A DNA stretch of 64,000 bases from Gilichinskyi gelida. GTDB lineage: Bacteria; Acidobacteriota; Thermoanaerobaculia; Gp7-AA8. Positions 50,170 through 57,610 of the stretch are shown one piece after another; position 1 is the first letter of the stretch; the number at the start of each line of letters is the position of its first letter. The stretch covers positions 1 through 64,000 of the forward strand of contig JBBPII010000003.1 in the NCBI GenBank assembly GCA_038040385.1, given 5' to 3'. A program made the translations under genes and the position numbers. Under the pieces are notes generated by a model that worked only from the letters and a program-made list of their open reading frames with translations, made no database searches and was not told the origin of the DNA.

Positions 50170-51363
50170 TTGGACTACAAGCGCCTCCTAACCCAAGTCG
50201 AGCGCACCCTCGAACAGATCGAGAGCGCCGAATCCACCCGCTTCACCATCGAGCAGATCGCCGAGACCATCGCCGCGAACTTTCGCGACGAGCTGGGCAT
50301 CACCGGCGGGCGCATCTACGAGTGCAACGACGACGACAACTACGAGCTGGTGTCGCGGTTCGGCGCGGTCGCCGACGGCGCGCTGGGCATCGTCGTGCCG
50401 AAGGGCTACAAGCCGCTCGAGCTGGTGCTGGAGAACGGGGTGGTGGTCATGGACCCCACCGATCCGGGCGTCGATCCCGTTCTCGAGCAGCGTCTCGGCG
50501 CGCGGCGCTTCGCGGCGATCGCGGCGGGGGAGACGCACGCGCACATCATCGCCTTCGACGTCGCGCCGGAGCTGAGCCGCGAGGACGTTCTTTTCTCGCT
50601 CAACCTGATCCGCTACGCCATGAACCAGCGCCTGCGCGCCGATCGCTACGAGTCGCTCATCGTCGAGGCGCAGCGCATCCAGCAGTCGATCTTGCCGCAG
50701 CGCGTGCCGCAGTACGCCGGCTTCGATATCTGGGGGAAGACCGTGCCGGCCGAGGTGGTCAGCGGCGACTTCTACGACTTCATCCCCATCTCGGACAACA
50801 TCCTCGGCCTGGCCATCGCCGACGGCTCCGGCCACGGCCTCCCCGCCGCGCTGGTAGTGCGCGACATCTACATGGGCCTGCGCATGGCCACCGATCGCGA
50901 CTTCAAGATCATCCGCACCATGGAGAAGCTCAACCACATCATCCATCGCGGCCGGCTGACCACGAAGTTCGTTTCGTTGTTCTACGGCGAGCTGGAGACC
51001 GGCGGCATCCTCATCTACTCCAATGCGGGCCATAACTACCCATTCATCGTCAAAGGCAACCGCATCGAGTATCTGAAGAACGGCGGGCCGGTGCTCGGCC
51101 CGACGCCCGACGCGACGTACACCCGCGGCTTCGCCAAACTCGATCCCGGCGACATCCTTTGCCTCTACTCCGACGGCATCGTGGAGGCGCACAACTCGCG
51201 CGACGAGGAGTTCAGTCTCGATCGCCTGGAGCGGCTGGTGAAGGTGAACCGCCCGCGGACGGCCGAGGAGATCGGCCGCGAAGTGCTGGCGCGGGTGACG
51301 AAGTGGGGGCGGCGCGATCCCGACGATCGCACCGTGGTCATCGTCAAGGCGGTCCTGCCTTGA
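50170..51363 (+). CDS. GAF-like sensor with SpoIIE/PP2C phosphatase domain
   Basis: 397 aa, soluble. The N-terminal half (to about 150) is GAF-like (IAETIAANFRDELGITGGRI, DGALGIVVPKGYKPLELVLE). A helix RYESLIVEAQRIQQSILPQR leads into the phosphatase: AEVVSGDFYDFIPISDN, LAIADGSGHGLPAALVVR, IYSNAGHNYPFIV, LCLYSDGIVEAHN and PDDRTVVIVKA. Its role is control of partner-switching anti-sigma systems. The TTG start has no Shine-Dalgarno, because a heptamer array ends 3 bp before it. Confidence 0.9.
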   Translation: MDYKRLLTQVERTLEQIESAESTRFTIEQIAETIAANFRDELGITGGRIYECNDDDNYELVSRFGAVADGALGIVVPKGYKPLELVLENGVVVMDPTDPGVDPVLEQRLGARRFAAIAAGETHAHIIAFDVAPELSREDVLFSLNLIRYAMNQRLRADRYESLIVEAQRIQQSILPQRVPQYAGFDIWGKTVPAEVVSGDFYDFIPISDNILGLAIADGSGHGLPAALVVRDIYMGLRMATDRDFKIIRTMEKLNHIIHRGRLTTKFVSLFYGELETGGILIYSNAGHNYPFIVKGNRIEYLKNGGPVLGPTPDATYTRGFAKLDPGDILCLYSDGIVEAHNSRDEEFSLDRLERLVKVNRPRTAEEIGREVLARVTKWGRRDPDDRTVVIVKAVLP

Positions 51364-52208
51364 ACGATGTCCTCTACTTCAACGGCCGCTTCACCACCAC
51401 CGCCGAGCGGGTCCTCGGCGTCGAGGACCGCGGCTTCCAGTTCGGCGACGCGGTGTACGAGGTCTTCAAGTTCCTCGACAAGCGGCCGGCGTTCCTCCTC
51501 GATCACTACCGCCGGATGGACGCCGGTCTGCGCCAGATCGACATCCGCAATCCGTGGGACGAAGCGCAATTCGAAGCGGACATGCGCGAGCTGATCGGCC
51601 GCACCGCGTTCGCCGACGGCATCGTGTACGTCCAGGTATCGCGCGGCGAAGCGGAGCGCGCGCACTTTTATCCCGACGACATCCAGCCCACCGCCGTCGC
51701 CTACTCGCGCGCTTTCCGCTTCCCCGACGCGGCGAAGAAGGAGCGCGGAATCCGGGTCGTGACCACGGCGGACCTCCGCTGGAAGCACTGCGAGGTGAAG
51801 TCAGTCAACCTGCTGGCGAACGCCTTGGCGAAGAAGCGCGCGCAGCGCGCGGGCGCCGACGAGGCGCTGCTGGTCGGCGAAGGCTTCGTCCGCGAAGGTG
51901 CGAGCTCGAGCTTCTTCGTCGTCAGCGGCGGCCGGGTGATCACCCATCCGCTCGACGAGCACATCCTCCCCGGCGTGGTTCGCGACCGCGTCATCGGCTT
52001 GGCGCTCGGCGCGAAGATCCGCCTCGACGAGCGGATGTTGCGCGAGGCGGAGCTGTTCCACATCGACGAGGCCTTCATCACCAGCACGACGCAGGGAGTG
52101 ATGCCGGTGACGGAGATCGACGGACGGGTGATCGGCAACAGCCGGCGCGGCGAGGTGACTATGGCGCTCCAGGGTCTCTTCGACGACCTCGAAGCCCGTC
52201 AGGAATGA
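51360..52208 (+). CDS. D-amino acid aminotransferase (class IV PLP enzyme)
   Basis: 282 aa. YFNGRFTTTAERVLGVEDRG, FQFGDAVYEVFKFLDKRPAF, RWKHCEVKSVNLLANALAKK (PLP Lys in the C-x-V-K-S-x-N motif), EGASSSFFVVSGGRV, EHILPGVVRDRVIGLAL and ITSTTQGVMPVTEIDGR are the Dat/IlvE class IV landmarks. E-V-F-K rather than E-G-I-R near the N-terminus and the RWKHC site favour D-alanine aminotransferase. TTG overlaps the preceding stop (TTGA); there is no alternative ATG in frame nearby. Confidence 0.9.
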   Translation: MNDVLYFNGRFTTTAERVLGVEDRGFQFGDAVYEVFKFLDKRPAFLLDHYRRMDAGLRQIDIRNPWDEAQFEADMRELIGRTAFADGIVYVQVSRGEAERAHFYPDDIQPTAVAYSRAFRFPDAAKKERGIRVVTTADLRWKHCEVKSVNLLANALAKKRAQRAGADEALLVGEGFVREGASSSFFVVSGGRVITHPLDEHILPGVVRDRVIGLALGAKIRLDERMLREAELFHIDEAFITSTTQGVMPVTEIDGRVIGNSRRGEVTMALQGLFDDLEARQE

Positions 52209-52447
52209 CGGCGGCGCGGCCGGATGCCGAGGCCGAGGTTGTCGGCGGCGGTGGCCAGGAAAAACGCGCCCGCCAGCGCGGAGCCGGCCAGCGTCAGTTG
52301 CAATAGCCGGTCAATCATCGCCGACGCGCCCCAACTGGTGACGAGATAGAAGAGGAGTGTGCCGACGCCGCAGATGAAATAGACCGCGCCGATGACGCCG
52401 AGGGCTACGTTGCCGGAACGGGATCGAATCTCAATGCGATGTGCCAT
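52199..52447 (-). CDS. Small two-helix membrane protein, hypothetical
   Basis: 82 aa: a basic N-terminus (MAHRIEIRSRSG), helices VIGAVYFICGVGTLLFYLVT and LTLAGSALAGAFFLATAADN, and a basic tail. GAGGCGGG precedes the ATG. It overlaps the end of the aminotransferase gene by ten bases. I do not recognise a family. Confidence 0.55.
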   Translation of the reverse strand: MAHRIEIRSRSGNVALGVIGAVYFICGVGTLLFYLVTSWGASAMIDRLLQLTLAGSALAGAFFLATAADNLGLGIRPRRRHS

Positions 52448-52535
52448 GGGCCCGCCTCGCGCTTCACTGATCGAAAAGAATGGGATCAAAATTATACGCG
52501 GTTTGCGTGAGGCGTACAGTGTTTTCTGCAATACT

Positions 52536-53279
52536 TCAGTCCCCGCTGATGAGGTCGCGGAACACGTTTCCGGCAAGGCCGCCGAGCCCCTTCGATTCGT
52601 CGCGGCGCCCACCCGCCGCCGCCATCACCCTGCTGGCGAGCCGGCTGAAAGGAAGCGTTTGCAGGGTAATGCGGCCCGGCCCGGTCAGCGTCGCGTAGAA
52701 GAGGCCTTCACCGCCGAAGAGTGCATTGCGGAAGCCGCCGACGAACTGGATGTCGTAGGTCACCGACTCGGCCATCGACACGATGCAGCCGGTGTCGACG
52801 CGCATCGTTTCGCCGGGCGCAAGGTCGAAGTTGATCATCGTTCCGCCGGCATGCAGGAACACCAGTCCTTCGCCGCTGATCTTCTGGAGGATGAATCCTT
52901 CACCGCCGAACAGACCCGCGCCGAAGCGCTTGGTGAACGCGACGGAAAGTTTGACGTTGCCGATGGCGCAGAGGAAGGCGTTGCGCTCGGCGAGCACGGT
53001 GTTGTTGTGAAGCTGGATGGGGAAGATCTTCCCGGCGATCGGATTCGCCAGGGCCAGCTTCCCGTTCGGCGCGTTGCAGCGGAAGACGCTCATGAAGAGC
53101 GACTCGCCAGCCAGAAACTTCCGCATCAACCCCTGAACCACGCCGCCCTGCATGCGCGCCTGGAGGTCGATGCCGGCGCCCATGTACAGCATGGCCCCCG
53201 CCTCGGCGTAGATTTCTTCGCCCTGCCGCAGTTCGATCTGTATCGCCTGCATGTCGTCGCCGACGATCTTGTATTCCAT
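52536..53279 (-). CDS. AIM24/TIGR00266-family protein
   Basis: 247 aa. GEEIYAEAGAMLYMGAGIDL, GLMRKFLAGESLFMSVFRCN, KIFPIQLHNNTVLAERNAFL, FGGEGFILQKISGEGLVFLH and LFGGEGLFYATLTGPGRITL QTLP are the repeated beta blocks of the family, which folds as a double-stranded helix-like barrel and ends in a disordered basic tail. Function is unknown; yeast AIM24 affects mitochondrial membranes. Confidence 0.9.
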   Translation of the reverse strand: MEYKIVGDDMQAIQIELRQGEEIYAEAGAMLYMGAGIDLQARMQGGVVQGLMRKFLAGESLFMSVFRCNAPNGKLALANPIAGKIFPIQLHNNTVLAERNAFLCAIGNVKLSVAFTKRFGAGLFGGEGFILQKISGEGLVFLHAGGTMINFDLAPGETMRVDTGCIVSMAESVTYDIQFVGGFRNALFGGEGLFYATLTGPGRITLQTLPFSRLASRVMAAAGGRRDESKGLGGLAGNVFRDLISGD

Positions 53280-53308
53280 TCTCGTAGTCTATCCTCAGGA
53301 TTGACTCA

Positions 53309-54145
53309 ATGACGCTGCTCGAAAAACTCCAATCCCTCTTCCCCGAATCGTCCAAGACCACCCTTCGCCAGATGCTCCAGGGCGGCCGGGTGCGCGTGAA
53401 CGGGGAGGTGGAGAAGGACGCGAAGCGGGAGATCGCACCGGACGACGCCGTCGACGTGGTCTCCAAGGCGGTGGCACGCCAGCTTCCGCCGGGGCTGACC
53501 ATCCTGCACGAGGATGCCGACGTCATCGTGGTCCTCAAAGCGCACGGGCTGCTGACCGTGGCCACGGAGCGCGAGCGCGAAACGACGGCGCAGGCGCATC
53601 TCAACACGTACCTCGGCGCCGTGCGGCGCGAGGAGCGCGTCCACGTCGTGCACCGGCTCGACCGCGAGACCTCGGGCGTGCTGGTCTTCGCCAAGAACTT
53701 CCACGCGCGCGAGCGGATGAAGGAGCAGTTCGCGGAGCACAGCGTCGAGCGGATGTACGTGGCCATCGTCGAAGGGGCCATCGAACCGCCGCGCGGCACG
53801 ATCCGCTCGCATCTATTCGAGCGGCGCGACCTGAAGATGGTCAGCGTCGAGCCGCGGCCCGGCGCCAAGCTCGCCGTCACGCACTACCGCACCGTCAAGT
53901 CGAGCGCGAAGTACTCGATGCTCGAAGTGACGCTGGAGACGGGGCGTAAGAATCAGATCCGCGCGCACCTGTCCGAGGCGGGGCATCCCGTGGTGGGCGA
54001 CCGGATGTACGGCGCGACCACGAACCCGCTCGACCGCCTCGGCCTCCACGCCAAGCACCTCGCCTTCATCCATCCCACCACCGGAAAGAAGCTGACCTTC
54101 AATGCGCCGGTGCCGGCGTCGTTCGGTGGGCTTTTTGCAGAGTAG
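53309..54145 (+). CDS. RluA-family pseudouridine synthase
   Basis: 278 aa. An S4 RNA-binding domain at the start (TTLRQMLQGGRVRVNGEVEK) precedes the catalytic domain: RVHVVHRLDRETSGVLVFAK holds the catalytic Asp in HRLDRETSG. MYVAIVEGAIE, LLEVTLETGRKNQIRAHLSE and GHPVVGDRMYG follow. It modifies uridines of rRNA or tRNA; the site cannot be told from sequence alone. Confidence 0.95.
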   Translation: MTLLEKLQSLFPESSKTTLRQMLQGGRVRVNGEVEKDAKREIAPDDAVDVVSKAVARQLPPGLTILHEDADVIVVLKAHGLLTVATERERETTAQAHLNTYLGAVRREERVHVVHRLDRETSGVLVFAKNFHARERMKEQFAEHSVERMYVAIVEGAIEPPRGTIRSHLFERRDLKMVSVEPRPGAKLAVTHYRTVKSSAKYSMLEVTLETGRKNQIRAHLSEAGHPVVGDRMYGATTNPLDRLGLHAKHLAFIHPTTGKKLTFNAPVPASFGGLFAE

Positions 54146-54164
54146 GAGCGGAAAGGAGCATCAC

Positions 54165-54524
54165 ATGAAGACTCTTCGATGGTTCGTGGTCCTGGCGTGC
54201 CTGGCCGCCACGCCGGCATTCGCGGAGAACGCGAGGGTGTACAACTACTCGACGCGTCTGGCGTCACTGCTCGCCGACACGCAGGGCAACGCGATGATCT
54301 CCCCGGCAGGGTGGAAGGGGATCGCCAACGAGGCGAACGCGCTGGCGAACAAGCTGTACGCCGCCACGCATGTGAACAAGACCGCGCGCGGGCTGGCGCG
54401 TGACGCGCGCGCGCACGTCCGCGAAATGCACAAGGCGGCCATGAAAGGCGACGCGGCCGGAGCGAAGGCGCATGCGGCGATGGCGATGCCGTTCGTGCAT
54501 CGGTTGATCGATTGGTCGTCCTAG
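54165..54524 (+). CDS. Small secreted helical protein, hypothetical
   Basis: 119 aa: signal peptide MKTLRWFVVLACLAATPAFA, then an all-helical mature part (GWKGIANEANALANKLYAAT, AGAKAHAAMAMPFVHRLIDW). AAAGGAG before the ATG is a good Shine-Dalgarno. It follows the pseudouridine synthase by 19 bp and overlaps the convergent glpX gene by four. The family is not recognised. Confidence 0.65.
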   Translation: MKTLRWFVVLACLAATPAFAENARVYNYSTRLASLLADTQGNAMISPAGWKGIANEANALANKLYAATHVNKTARGLARDARAHVREMHKAAMKGDAAGAKAHAAMAMPFVHRLIDWSS

Positions 54525-55501
54525 ACGAAACTCACCGCGAGCTTCGAGCCCTCTTCGCGGTAGATCGTGTCGACGAAGCGAATCACGTTCGACTTCAGCG
54601 ACATGAACAGAGACGACACCCGGATGCCGCCGAAGAAGCGCACGCCGCGCAGGAGGTCGCCGTCGGTGACGCCTGTGGCGCAGAAGATGATGTCGTTGCC
54701 GGATGCTAGATCGCCGGTGTCGAAAACGCGCTCGCTGTCGGTGTAGCCCATCGAGCGGAGGCGGTCCTCCTGCCACTTCTCCAGCGGCTTGAGGCGCCCC
54801 TGCATGCGGCCGTTGAGGCAGCGCATGGCGGCGGCGGTCAGCACGCCTTCCGGCGCGCCGCCGATGCCCATCGCCGCATGAATTCCGGTGCCGCGCACGG
54901 CGGCGGAAACGCCCGCGGAAAGGTCGCCGTCGGTGATCAACTTGATGCGCGCTCCCGCCTCGCGGATCTGAGCGATGAGGTCCTGATGCCGGTCGCGGTC
55001 GAGCACGACGATCGTCAACTCGTTGACGTCGCGCTTGAAGGCGTCGGCGATCTGGTTGAGGTTCTCGTGAACGGAAGCATTGAGATTGACGTGTTCGCCT
55101 GCCGTCGGTCCGACCACGATCTTGTCCATGTAGACGTCGGGGGCGTTGAGCAGGCCCCCCTTTTCGGAGGCGGCGAGGACGGCGATGGCGCCGGCGGCGC
55201 CGGTGGCGCAGAGGTTGGTCCCTTCCAGCGGATCGACGGCGATGTCGATCTCCGGGTAGATCTCCCCCTCGGTCCATCCGCGGCCCAGCGGCTCGCCGAC
55301 GTAGAGCATGGGGGCCTTGTCGCGCTCCCCCTCGCCGATGACGACGGTGCCGCGCATCTTGAGGCGGTTGAGCTCTTCGCGCATCGACTCCACCGCCACC
55401 TGATCGGAGTACTTTCGCTTGCCGTAGCCCATCGTGCGCGCGGCGGCGATGGCCGCCTTTTCGGTGACGCGCAAAAAGCCGATTTCGAGACTGGATTCCA
55501 T
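54521..55501 (-). CDS. glpX: Fructose-1,6-bisphosphatase class II
   Basis: 326 aa, normal length. VTEKAAIAAARTMGYGKRKY, GTVVIGEGERDKAPMLYVGE (metal-binding GEGERD), IDIAVDPLEGTNLCATGAAG (DPLEGT), TGIHAAMGIGGAPEGVLTAA and VSSLFMSLKSNVIRFVDTIY are the GlpX landmarks. It removes the 1-phosphate from fructose-1,6-bisphosphate in gluconeogenesis, and in some bacteria also acts on sedoheptulose bisphosphate. Confidence 0.95.
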   Translation of the reverse strand: MESSLEIGFLRVTEKAAIAAARTMGYGKRKYSDQVAVESMREELNRLKMRGTVVIGEGERDKAPMLYVGEPLGRGWTEGEIYPEIDIAVDPLEGTNLCATGAAGAIAVLAASEKGGLLNAPDVYMDKIVVGPTAGEHVNLNASVHENLNQIADAFKRDVNELTIVVLDRDRHQDLIAQIREAGARIKLITDGDLSAGVSAAVRGTGIHAAMGIGGAPEGVLTAAAMRCLNGRMQGRLKPLEKWQEDRLRSMGYTDSERVFDTGDLASGNDIIFCATGVTDGDLLRGVRFFGGIRVSSLFMSLKSNVIRFVDTIYREEGSKLAVSFV

Positions 55502-55522
55502 GCGGGGCGCACTCTAGCAGAT

Positions 55523-55553
55523 GGGGCTTGCGGCTTGCAGCTAGCGGCGAGCT
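55523..55553. repeat. Heptamer array 9 (GCGGCTT units)
   Basis: GGGGCTT, GCGGCTT, GCAGCTA, GCGGCGA in 7-bp register, between glpX and the acyl-CoA dehydrogenase; it is short and without a clear inverted half. Its last bases include the dehydrogenase stop codon. Confidence 0.6.
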
Positions 55554-56787
55554 ACTTCCGCGTTGCTTCCGCCTCCCGCTTGGCCGTCGCTTCCTTCTCC
55601 GCCTTCGCGCTCATCGGCGGGTTGTAGGCGGGGATGCCGGTGACCGCCTCGCCGATGATCAGGTTGTGGATGTCGTGCGTCCCCTCGTACGTCTTCACCG
55701 ACTCGAGGTTGAGCATGTGGCGGATGATCGGGTACTCGTCGGAGATGCCGTTGGCGCCGAGGATGTCGCGGGCCATGCGCGCGGACTCCAGCGCGATGTT
55801 CACATTGTTCATTTTTCCCATCGACACGTGGTGCGGCTTGAGATTGCCGGCGTCCTTGAGGCGACCCATCTGCAGCGCCAGGAGCTGCCCCTTGGTGATC
55901 TCGGTGATCATCCACGCCAGCTTGTTCTGCACCAGCTGGTGCGAGGCGATCGGCTGGCCGCCGAACTGGATGCGCGACTTCGCGTACTCCGTCGCCGTGT
56001 GGAAGACGGCCATCGCCGCGCCGAGCGCGCCCCAGGCGATGCCGTAGCGCGCCTGCGAGAGGCAGGAGAGCGGGTACTTGAGCCCGTCGGTCTTCGGCAG
56101 CACATTCTCGGCGGGGATGCGGCAGTCCTCGAAGAAGAGCTGCGAGGTGACCGACGCGCGCAGTGAGAACTTGCCCATGTGGTACGCGGTCGAGAATCCG
56201 GGCGTGTCCTTCTCCACCAGGAAGCCGCGGACCGTCCCGTCGACCTTGGCCCACACCACGGCGACGTCGGCGATCGACCCGTTGGTGATCCAAGCCTTCG
56301 CGCCGTTGAGCACGAACGAGTCGCCGTCCCTACGCGCGTAGGTCCGCATCCCGCCGGGATTCGATCCGAAGTCGGGCTCGGTCAGGCCGAAGCAGCCGAT
56401 CTTCTCGCCCGCGGCGAGCTTGGGGATCCAGTAGTCCTTCTGCTCCTGCGAGCCGTAGGCGTAAATGGGATACATCACCAGGCCGGATTGCACCGAGGCG
56501 AATGAGCGAAGGCCGGAATCGCCGCGCTCGAGCTCCTGCATGATCAGGCCGTAGGCGACATTGTTCAGTCCCGGGAGGCCGTAGTCGCTGATGGTCGCGC
56601 CGAAGAGGCCCATCTCGGCGATCTTCGGGATGAGGTGCATGGGGAACTTCTCTTCGCGGTTGGCGTGCTCGATGATGGGGAGGACTTCCTCGTCCACGAA
56701 GTCGCGGACGGTCTGCCGCACCATGAGCTCGTCTTCGCTGAAGAGCGAGTCAATCTGCATGTAATCGACGCCGGGGAAAGTGGCCAC
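55552..56787 (-). CDS. Acyl-CoA dehydrogenase, glutaryl-CoA dehydrogenase-like
   Basis: 411 aa. IGCFGLTEPDFGSNPGGMRT (FAD/substrate motif), FVLNGAKAWITNGSIADVAV, SCLSQARYGIAWGALGAAMA, FGGQPIASHQLVQNKLAWMI and VKTYEGTHDIHNLIIGEAVT GIPAY with the catalytic Glu in YEGTHDIH as in glutaryl-CoA dehydrogenase. The GTG start has AAGGAG at proper distance. It would feed lysine/aromatic degradation to crotonyl-CoA, but non-decarboxylating relatives look similar. A TATTAT on this strand at 56818-56823 may be its -10. Confidence 0.9.
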   Translation of the reverse strand: MATFPGVDYMQIDSLFSEDELMVRQTVRDFVDEEVLPIIEHANREEKFPMHLIPKIAEMGLFGATISDYGLPGLNNVAYGLIMQELERGDSGLRSFASVQSGLVMYPIYAYGSQEQKDYWIPKLAAGEKIGCFGLTEPDFGSNPGGMRTYARRDGDSFVLNGAKAWITNGSIADVAVVWAKVDGTVRGFLVEKDTPGFSTAYHMGKFSLRASVTSQLFFEDCRIPAENVLPKTDGLKYPLSCLSQARYGIAWGALGAAMAVFHTATEYAKSRIQFGGQPIASHQLVQNKLAWMITEITKGQLLALQMGRLKDAGNLKPHHVSMGKMNNVNIALESARMARDILGANGISDEYPIIRHMLNLESVKTYEGTHDIHNLIIGEAVTGIPAYNPPMSAKAEKEATAKREAEATRK

Positions 56788-56844
56788 GATGTGCTCCTTG
56801 TTTGCGTTGGCGAGGCGGATAATATCCGAACCATGCGCGCCGTC

Positions 56845-56955
56845 CTGGAGCGCCGCCGTCCCGGCGGCTGGACCGCTGGCGTCTCGCCGGCGCTATGACG
56901 GGGACGCAGGCGCGGACGCCTGCGGGCCAGCCGGCGAGGACGCCGGCGTTCCGCG
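56845..56955. repeat. Inverted repeat (CGCCGGCGTCCTCGCCGGC family)
   Basis: Outer arms TGGAGCGCCGCCGTCCCGGC GG and the inverse of CGCCGGCGTCCTCGCCGGCT pair with few mismatches. Inside lies a shorter palindrome, CGCAGGCGCGGACGCCTGCG. The right part forms the last codons of the methyltransferase gene on the minus strand. Confidence 0.7.
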
Positions 56956-57576
56956 GACGCGCGCCGTGTAGAGCACGTGCGGGTGCGGGTAGCCGAAGTC
57001 GATGCGCCGCACGCGGACGTCGGTGAACCCCAGCCGCTCCAGCCGCTCGGCGAAGGCGCGCGGCGCTTCGTAGCTGAAGGCTTCGCCGAGGGTGAGATCG
57101 ACCTTGCCGGTGAGCCATTCCTGCACGTGGTTCCAGCCGTTCTTGAGGCGCGCGGTCGGGTCGTGCTCCTTGACGATGAGCAGCCCGCCGGGGCCGAGGC
57201 GCGCGGCGCAGCGGGCGAGAAGGGCGTCCCACTCCTGGAGCGGAAAGCGATAGAGGACGTCGACGAAGGTGATGGCGTCGAAGCGGCCGCGGACGCAGTT
57301 GTCGAATCCGAGAATCATGGAGACGCCGCCGACCGGCTGCACCTTCCGCGTGTCGGGCTCCACCCCCACCACCCGCCGCGCCCCGCGCGCGGCGACCAGC
57401 GCGCCGAGGAGCCCGTGCCCGGCGCCGATGTCGAGCACGCGCGCCTCTCGCGGGATGGCGCGGAGCAGCCGCAGAAAGGGGCAAGTGAGGAAGCGGATCA
57501 AAACGTGGGCGCGGACTCTCGCGCCGCGGTGGCGGTAAGTTCGGTGAAGTACGATTAGGGCGCGGATGAACGACAT
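56893..57576 (-). CDS. SAM-dependent methyltransferase
   Basis: 227 aa. EARVLDIGAGHGLLGALVAA (motif I), RRVVGVEPDTRKVQPV (motif II acidic), FDAITFVDVLYRFPLQEWDA and LGPGGLLIVKEHDPT. The start ATG 57576 follows a heptamer array. The last 20 residues (GTPASSPAGPQASAPASPS) are encoded by a dispersed inverted repeat and look like an added tail. The substrate is unknown; the neighbouring glycosyltransferases suggest lipid- or glycan-linked work. Confidence 0.75.
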   Translation of the reverse strand: MSFIRALIVLHRTYRHRGARVRAHVLIRFLTCPFLRLLRAIPREARVLDIGAGHGLLGALVAARGARRVVGVEPDTRKVQPVGGVSMILGFDNCVRGRFDAITFVDVLYRFPLQEWDALLARCAARLGPGGLLIVKEHDPTARLKNGWNHVQEWLTGKVDLTLGEAFSYEAPRAFAERLERLGFTDVRVRRIDFGYPHPHVLYTARVRGTPASSPAGPQASAPASPS

Positions 57577-57583
57577 TGAAGTT

Positions 57584-57610
57584 CTGAGTGCTGAGTACTG
57601 AGTGCTGAGT
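57584..57610. repeat. Heptamer array 10 (CTGAGTR units)
   Basis: CTGAGTG, CTGAGTA, CTGAGTG, CTGAGT in 7-bp register, ending directly at the ATG of the glycosyltransferase-like gene. Both divergent genes lack a Shine-Dalgarno here. Confidence 0.85.

Noticed and set aside
37571..57610. Heptamer and octamer arrays as CRISPR
   Set aside because: Units are 7-8 bp and contiguous with no unique spacers, and no cas gene is near.
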